From contig NZ_FCOK02000067.1 in assembly GCF_001544555.2 (NCBI RefSeq), positions 1-55,095 of the forward strand: 55,095 nucleotides of DNA, written 5' to 3'. The position numbers and the translations under genes are program-made. Origin of the DNA: Caballeronia udeis (lineage in GTDB: Bacteria; Pseudomonadota; Gammaproteobacteria; Burkholderiales; Burkholderiaceae). The notes under the pieces are model-generated. The model did no database searches. It saw only the letters and a program-made list of their open reading frames with translations, and was not told the DNA's origin. This document shows positions 49,878-55,095 of the stretch, piece after piece (position 1 is the stretch's first letter; each line of letters opens with the position of its first letter).

Positions 49878-51242
49878 TCAAAGCAACACCGCCTGTTGTA
49901 AAAGCTCCAAGGCTTTCAATTCATCCAACCGACCCGTACGCGCCTTGCCGGCGAGTGTCTTGATAAGTGCCTCTGCTATGGGTCCGATACCATGCAGATC
50001 GCTCAGACTGGTCGCCGAAGTTTGACCCTGCGGCTCTGTGACGACCTGCGTTGAGGGAGCGGGCGTCGACCGTTGATGATCGGCGACGTACGGAACATCG
50101 TTATTGGCAGATTGCCGAATCGCAGGTTCGGCGACGAACGGGAGCGCCTGATCTTGTTGTGCCACGACCGCGCTCGTTTTGAAGGCGGCGGCACTCATAT
50201 CGCCGGTGTCTGGAGGTGAAGCGTGCTGAGGGTTCGCAGTTTTCACGCTCGTGACGGCATGCTTCTTCGCGGCTGTCGCTTTCGGTTCAACCACCGGCGG
50301 CAGTTCGTGCTGAGCGGCCGTATGACGACGCGACGCAGGAACAAGCAACGCCGAAACCGGCTCGGGGATATCGGTTACTGAACGCGGAATGTCCAGCCAT
50401 CCGGTGGGCAAACCAAGGCGCTCCGTGAACCGGTTTGCTTCGGGATCGTCCATACGTTTCTGTCCATAAAAACGATTGGCCATGTTGGAGTCACTGATCT
50501 CCATCACCTCGGCGAGCCGTACCTTCGATCCTTTGAGGGAGGTCAGGACATGCAGGTTGGCGCGACGAATGTTTTCCACTGTTGCAATGTCATTCAACGC
50601 GAGGGATTGCTGAGACTCTGACTTTGAGGACGCTTTGACTTTCGCCGGGGCCGATTGCGGCCGGGTTGCCGCAGCAGGCTTCGCGGCTGTCGTAGTCTTG
50701 CTGTTTGCAGCAGCCCTTGGCGACCCGCCACTTGTTTTCTTCGGCATTTCTGGTTCCCTGGGCAAATGATCAGTGGGGGTGGGGTGGTGGTTGAACTGGA
50801 TGACGGACGTCGGCCTGGATGCTTCCACGTAGGTAGCTTCCGGTTCAACGTTTGTGTCAATGAAGTCCAGTGGTGACCTCAAGCGTGCAATAATTTCAGG
50901 CGTGAGGACCGGATTGGGGTCATCGAAAAAACCATCGGGTAACCCAAGCGTAGTTTCAATGTGAAAGGCTGTCTCGGGCGTGAACCGCTCGCCGTTTATC
51001 AATTCGGCTACGCGTGTCAGGTTGGAGTCGAGTCCGAGCGCAATGTTCTCCGCCCCTGCTGCATCGACCAGCAATTTGAACGAACGTGTTTTGAAAATGG
51101 ATGCTGTCTGAACCGGGTCTCGAGTTGATTGAGTTTTTGCAAACGGCTTGTTCTGCCGATGGGATGTCGCTTTTGAAGGTTGACGTGGCTGATGCTGGCC
51201 CTTGTCGCGAGATCCCGAGTATCGCCCGCGTGGTTGACTCAT
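49878..51242 (-). CDS. Hypothetical protein with two XRE-like domains
   Basis: A 454-residue protein. Two regions, about 53-110 and 224-286, share a Cro/C1-like pattern ending LGLPDGFFDDP and LGLPTGWLDIP, the GWLD-type end seen in many Burkholderia XRE proteins. Between and after them are Ala/Pro/Lys/Ser-rich linkers of low complexity; the C-terminus LSDLHGIGPIAEALIKTL to the end looks helical. The start at MSQPRG has AGGAG; the first ATG (51284) lies in TATAATGG, which is probably the -10 box. DNA binding is likely but unproven. I know no named family for the whole protein. Confidence 0.75.
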   Translation of the reverse strand: MSQPRGRYSGSRDKGQHQPRQPSKATSHRQNKPFAKTQSTRDPVQTASIFKTRSFKLLVDAAGAENIALGLDSNLTRVAELINGERFTPETAFHIETTLGLPDGFFDDPNPVLTPEIIARLRSPLDFIDTNVEPEATYVEASRPTSVIQFNHHPTPTDHLPREPEMPKKTSGGSPRAAANSKTTTAAKPAAATRPQSAPAKVKASSKSESQQSLALNDIATVENIRRANLHVLTSLKGSKVRLAEVMEISDSNMANRFYGQKRMDDPEANRFTERLGLPTGWLDIPRSVTDIPEPVSALLVPASRRHTAAQHELPPVVEPKATAAKKHAVTSVKTANPQHASPPDTGDMSAAAFKTSAVVAQQDQALPFVAEPAIRQSANNDVPYVADHQRSTPAPSTQVVTEPQGQTSATSLSDLHGIGPIAEALIKTLAGKARTGRLDELKALELLQQAVLL

Positions 51243-51620
51243 AAAGTAGGGCTCCTGCCTTGAAATCACTATCGGTCTTGCCATTATAGGCGAGCGTGAA
51301 CGAGTGCCTCCATTGCGGCGAAATCAGGAGCCTTTGGCTTCAGTCTGGTGCGGTCCGTTTCAACACAATATGCAGGATCCGGTGTCAGGTCTGCTGCAGG
51401 AATCACGTGATTTGCACGATGATGGTATCGGGTGCATCTTCGAAGATGGAGTGGCCAACACCAGCCAACCTGCAACACGATCTCTCAAGCGATTGCGCCA
51501 TCTGTTTTAACTTCGATGTCGCGCCGCGGGTCAAACGGCTCTGATGCAAATAGCAGAAACGGTCGAAGAGGTTAATTTAGACAGGATGACTTACGTATTT
51601 CGCGCGACTTTTTTCATCCG
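51243..51620. other. Promoter region and empty gap
   Basis: About 380 bases. TATAAT on the minus strand at about 51287 is a probable -10 box for the double-XRE gene. The rest has only spurious frames and no recognisable gene. Confidence 0.45.
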
Positions 51621-52088
51621 CTACCAATGTGCAGGCATATGAAACCGGGCTTGCCTGCCGGATTTCTCCACCGCCGCGATCAATTCGCGCGCGGCGGCAG
51701 AAGTACTGTTCGCGAACGCGTAGAACTGCACATTGGGCAGGGGCGGCATGCCGTCGGACAGATCCAGTACACGCAGCCCTTCGCGCAACTGACTGCGCGC
51801 GACAGGCCTCACCGCGAAGCCCGCCTGCGCGGCCGACAAACAGCCGGCCATGCTGCTGCTCTCGAACACCAGACGCCATGGTCTCGCGGCGCGGGTCAGC
51901 GCCGCGACAGCAGCTTCGCGATAGACGCAGGGTTCCGGAAATACCGCAATAGGCACTTCGTTATCGGAGTCGAAGACGCTGTCCGCGTCATATGCCCAGA
52001 CCAGTTCCTCTTCCCACAGCAGCGTGCCGTTTCCCGGCACGCGTGCACACTGCTTGCGACATTCGTCCGATCGGCTAGCAAGACACTC
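51621..52088 (-). pseudogene. C-terminal remnant of a LysR-type regulator
   Basis: The open frame has no HTH. It reads CLASRSDECRKQC, LVWAYDAD, VPIAVFPEPCVYREAAV and AGCLSAAQAGFAVRPVARS, which match the second half of a LysR effector domain. It begins after an in-frame stop at 52089, and there is no ribosome site. About 150 N-terminal residues, including the whole DNA-binding domain, are missing. The esterase gene that begins further right on the same strand ends at 52169, so the lost part lay between. Confidence 0.75.
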
Positions 52089-52168
52089 CTATGGCCGTTC
52101 GCTTTCGACACCGCCCATCGGCTGGGCGAAAGCCGCAGTCTTTTTGCGCCGATTATCGAATCGCATCT

Positions 52169-52990
52169 TTAATGCGCATCGATGAAGGCGGTGACGTCGG
52201 CCAGAACCGGGGAGACCGTATTCTGCCCCCCCGAAAACGAGTCGACGATCGTATCGTGGCCGTAACCCGGATATTTTTTCAGTTCGACGGCGTCGCCATG
52301 CGCGCGCAGCGCGTCTGCGAAACGATCACTGTTGCGCGGATCGACATCGGTATCCGCTGTGCCGGCGGCGAGCAACATCGGTGGCTCGTTTCCCGTGACG
52401 AACGCGATGGGCAGCGCCCGCTCGCGCAGGGCCGCCGGAAAGATCTCGTCCATGTGAGGGTCGCTCGTCGGAATTGCGGCGTACGGACCCGCGAGTCCGA
52501 TCATCCCGGCGAGCGAGGTATTCGATATGCCCTGCGCGGCCAGATAGCGCGGATCGGTCGCGAGCATCGCCGCCATATGCGCGCCGGAGGAATGTCCCAT
52601 CACGAAAATGCGTCCGCTGTCGCCGCCGAATTCGCGCACATGATCACGCGTCCAACGCACGGCGGCAGCAGGGTCGTCGAGAAAGCCAGGGAAGACGGTC
52701 TCCGGATAGATGCGGTAATCCGCCGCGATCGTTACGATACCTCGCGCGGCGAGCGCTTTCGCGACTCCGCGCGACGCCGAGCGTTGACCACTTTGCCAGC
52801 CTCCGCCGTAGAAATACACGACGACGGGGTGGTTCGTGCTGATGCGGGACTCGGGCGCATATACGTCTAGCCGCTGGCGCGGCGCCTTGCCATAGGCGAT
52901 GCCGCCCGGGCGCGCCCGAGAAGCGATTATGCCGGCTGCGCATGCAGCCAGTGACAGTGAAATGAATCTTCGTCTCGCTATTGCACGCAT
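52169..52990 (-). CDS. Exported alpha/beta hydrolase (esterase/lipase family)
   Basis: A 273-residue hydrolase. The N-terminus RRRFISLSLAACAAG looks like a Tat-type or Sec signal with a twin arginine. The oxyanion loop is YFYGGGWQSG, the nucleophile motif is GHSSGAH, and the acid and histidine are in AGTADTDVDP and GYGHDTI. The start at 52990 was chosen so that the signal is N-terminal; 42 more codons are open upstream but would bury it. Its substrate is an unknown ester. Its 3' end lies close to the LysR relic. Confidence 0.88.
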   Translation of the reverse strand: MRAIARRRFISLSLAACAAGIIASRARPGGIAYGKAPRQRLDVYAPESRISTNHPVVVYFYGGGWQSGQRSASRGVAKALAARGIVTIAADYRIYPETVFPGFLDDPAAAVRWTRDHVREFGGDSGRIFVMGHSSGAHMAAMLATDPRYLAAQGISNTSLAGMIGLAGPYAAIPTSDPHMDEIFPAALRERALPIAFVTGNEPPMLLAAGTADTDVDPRNSDRFADALRAHGDAVELKKYPGYGHDTIVDSFSGGQNTVSPVLADVTAFIDAH

Positions 52991-53970
52991 GTTGCTCGAC
53001 CCGCGATTGTTATTGAAAAAGACGGCTGTCGCGTTCTTGAGCGACGCAAGTCCAAAAACGAACGCGCCCTCGCTCAATGATATCGCGTCAGGTATACAAG
53101 GCACTTGTGTCGGCAAGTGATAGCAAGCAGTCGGCCGACTCGATCAGGACACGGTCGGCCCGCTTCTTCGTTAGATTAAAGGATGCCTGAATGGCTGTAT
53201 GTGCCGAAGACATCGTTCGGAACAGTAAAGTCAGCACCCACGTGAAGGCCGGACCGCCCTCAAGGGCAGTCCCAAGAGTGACCGATGTACTCAAGAGCGA
53301 GACGTTTGAACCGCAATGCCACGAAAGGTCGCTCAGGGTCGATGTGAGCCGATCGTCATCCGCCGCTGTTCGGCCGGGAGCGGTCGTTCTGCTGTCGCCC
53401 AAACATCGTCGACAATATTGTGGTCGAGTTCCACGTTATTAATGGATGGAGCATCACCTGATGGGAAGCTTGATGACCGGCGACGCTGTCCCAGGACTCG
53501 CCAAGAAGTCCGCAAGGGGAAATTGGCCAAGTGTATTTGTCTCCGACGACGCCATGCCGAAAGCTATATAGCGCGACGGGCTGATGTCCGTCCCGCGTTC
53601 GAAGAGGTCCAGAGGGTCGGGCGCTCGAACCCAAGCTATTGTTTAACCCACTGTCGAGCAAAGGCAAGTAATCACAATTTTTCATTGTCATTAATCTGCC
53701 TCACACTTAATAAGTTGAAAAAACCACTTCGTGGACTAGACTGCTCGATAACTTCTGTCTGCGCCCATCTTCCAAATACAAAAAAACGCTACTCCCTGTC
53801 GACCTCCCCCGACATTGAGACGCAAGGTGTACCGCCTTGTGCCGCACATGAACCGAAGTCGTGCTGAAGTCCGTGCCTGATCAGTTGCGTCCTTGTCAAA
53901 GCGCATTCGGTATGCCTACTGCCCGGTTGCCGACGGCGATCCAGTTCATGCCCCAGGAAAGGGAATTATT
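52991..53970. other. Long gap without a recognised gene
   Basis: Nearly 1 kb. Frames here are short or have an unnatural composition and no ribosome sites. The stretch 53670-53810 is AT-rich and may carry the promoter of the HAF-repeat gene. I see no transposase, tRNA or terminator. It may hold degraded sequence. Confidence 0.4.
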
Positions 53971-55008
53971 ATGCAAACCGCATGCAGGCCAATTTGCAGT
54001 GTGCACTCCGTTCACCGTGCCCTGATTGTTTTCACCCTGCTCGCGGCTGCCGCATTCCAGCCCGCCGCAGGTCAAAGTTTTGTCATCAGGAATCTCGGCA
54101 CGCTCCCTGGCAATGCGAGCCAGGCTAGTGGAATCAACGAGCGCGGCCAGGCGGTCGGTTTCTCGAACATCGTGAGCGGGGACGAGCACGCTACCCTGTT
54201 TGAAGACGGGAAGGTGATCGACCTGGGCACGCTCCCCGGTGACAACAATGCTGCCGCAGACGGGATCAACGATCGCGGCCAGGTGGTCGGCTGGTCCACT
54301 GCAAACGGGAACAACGAGCGCGCCTTTCTGTTTGAAAACGGAGTGATGACCGACCTGGGCACGCTCCCCGGCGGCAACGCCAGTATCGCTACCGCCATCA
54401 ACAATCGCGGCCAGGTGGTCGGTTGGTCGCTCGACGCAATCACGGATGCCAAAGCCGTTCGGTTTGAAAAAGGCGTGGTGACCGAGCTGGGCTCACTCGG
54501 TGGCTACTTCTGCTGGGCTTTTGGGATCAACGATCGCGGTCAGGTGGTCGGCGGGTCCACTACCGCAACCGACGGCAACGACCACGCCTTTCTGTACGAC
54601 AACGGTGTGATGACTGACCTGGGCATGCTCCCCGGCGGCAACAGCGCTGACGCTTTCGCGATCAACAATCGCGGTGAGGTGGTCGGCCAGGCGGCCACTC
54701 CGGGCGGGTACGAGCACGCCTTCCTGTATGAAAAAGGGGTGATGACCGACCTAGGTACACTCCCCGGTGGCAATATCAGTGCTGCGTCCGGAATCAACGA
54801 TCGAGGCCAGGTGGTCGGCTCGTCGACCGATGCAAGCGGGAACTTTCACGCCTTTCTGTATGAACACGGAGTGATGACCGACCTGGGCACGCTCCCCGGT
54901 GGCAACGGCGGTTCGGCTAGCGCAATCAACAGTCGCGGCCAGGTCGCGGGTACCTCCTCGACACGTTATACCCCGTGGAACGCCGTCATCTGGACACCAA
55001 AAAGATGA
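53971..55008 (+). CDS. Exported HAF-repeat protein
   Basis: A 345-residue protein. A signal peptide covers about residues 1-35 (VFTLLAAAAFQPAAGQ), then seven tandem units of 43-44 residues start at residue 41. Each unit has LGTLPGGN, AINxRGQVVG and HAFLYExGVMTD, the HAF repeat pattern of extracellular proteins whose function is unknown. Repeats probably stack into a beta-rich solenoid or propeller. AGGAAAGGG precedes the ATG at 53971; an upstream start 26 codons earlier is unlikely. Only unit four lacks the LPGGN core (LGSLGGYF). The last 90 bases of the window after it show nothing. Confidence 0.9.
   Translation: MQTACRPICSVHSVHRALIVFTLLAAAAFQPAAGQSFVIRNLGTLPGNASQASGINERGQAVGFSNIVSGDEHATLFEDGKVIDLGTLPGDNNAAADGINDRGQVVGWSTANGNNERAFLFENGVMTDLGTLPGGNASIATAINNRGQVVGWSLDAITDAKAVRFEKGVVTELGSLGGYFCWAFGINDRGQVVGGSTTATDGNDHAFLYDNGVMTDLGMLPGGNSADAFAINNRGEVVGQAATPGGYEHAFLYEKGVMTDLGTLPGGNISAASGINDRGQVVGSSTDASGNFHAFLYEHGVMTDLGTLPGGNGGSASAINSRGQVAGTSSTRYTPWNAVIWTPKR
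54091..55008 (+). repeat. 132-bp tandem coding repeat (seven units)
   Basis: DNA of the HAF units repeats with a period of 129-132 bases; CTGGGCACGCTCCCCGG recurs in most units with few changes. High DNA similarity makes unequal crossing-over, and so variable repeat number between strains, likely. Confidence 0.85.
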
Positions 55009-55095
55009 TTGCCGATCTCTAGACACAATGTATTGGACCTGCTGTACCTCAAGCGACGCGGGTTAAGCTTGAGGCTCCGAAGAACCGAAGGCTCA

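Noticed and set aside
53088..53867. Overlapping frames on both strands in the gap before the HAF gene
   Set aside because: I looked for transposase or toxin signatures and saw none; frames lack ribosome sites and conserved motifs.
54091..55008. CRISPR-like regular repeat array
   Set aside because: Units are 129-132 bases, contiguous and protein-coding, with no spacers; they are HAF repeats.

Overview
The window (about 55 kb, high GC, strong GC bias at third codon positions) looks like a chromosomal or megaplasmid segment of a Burkholderiaceae bacterium, most likely Paraburkholderia or Caballeronia. The grounds are a Burkholderia-type general porin, many LysR/GntR regulators each beside a catabolic operon, and the style of the proteins. 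No rRNA, tRNA, CRISPR array, intact insertion sequence or phage module was recognised. This is a nutrient-scavenging region made of several regulator-plus-pathway cassettes, with decayed gene remnants at some of the joints.

Region 1 (about 0.2-5.7 kb, minus strand): LysR regulator, MFS carrier, family III CoA-transferase, HMG-CoA-lyase-like enzyme and a VOC protein. Together they suggest uptake, CoA activation and C-C cleavage of a 3-hydroxy-dicarboxylate such as 3-hydroxy-3-methylglutarate. A frameshifted copy of the 5' end of the CoA-transferase gene, with its promoter, lies between the MFS and LysR genes.

Region 2 (5.9-21.3 kb): an L-idonate-5-dehydrogenase-like enzyme and a porin on the minus strand, then a long plus-strand array. 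The array holds a LysR regulator, biotin carrier and biotin carboxylase, PxpB, PxpC, a second carrier-like protein without the biotin lysine, a divergent LamB/YcsF (PxpA) protein, an SDR, a 2-ketoacid reductase, a four-gene polar amino acid-type ABC transporter, gluconokinase and gluconate 5-dehydrogenase. Sugar-acid genes thus bracket what looks like a split, urea-carboxylase-like biotin enzyme. This is my main candidate for an undescribed system. A strong hairpin terminator closes the array.

Region 3 (21.3-35.4 kb): a minus-strand aminotransferase plus RraA-type aldolase pair, then a plus-strand catabolic cluster. It contains a truncated MFS gene, a lactonase-like metallo-hydrolase, a NIPSNAP protein, three beta-hydroxyacid dehydrogenases, an aldehyde dehydrogenase, two carboxymuconolactone-decarboxylase-type proteins, a cupin, an MFS carrier, a GntR regulator, an SDR and an MmgE/PrpD protein. 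A GATTGT-N3-ACAATC palindrome, with partial copies at two other points, may be the GntR operator. The substrate is unknown.

Region 4 (35.5-44 kb): a small lipoprotein, the tail of a lost FAD-linked oxidase, then dadA and a LysR gene facing an MFS carrier, an M81 peptidase and an N-acyl-D-amino-acid deacylase, followed by a serine hydrolase. Two matching 17-bp sites of the form TATA-N6-GGTTATA stand before dadA and in the LysR/MFS intergenic region, suggesting one regulon for D-amino-acid conjugates or peptides.

Region 5 (44-55 kb): a tightly coupled acyl-CoA dehydrogenase-like / methyltransferase / glycosyltransferase trio, a membrane GGDEF-EAL protein, a BamE-like lipoprotein, a protein with two XRE-like domains, a truncated LysR gene, a secreted alpha/beta hydrolase and a seven-repeat HAF protein. 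Starts were moved inward from the longest frame wherever a ribosome-binding site or family alignment demanded it; each entry says why.
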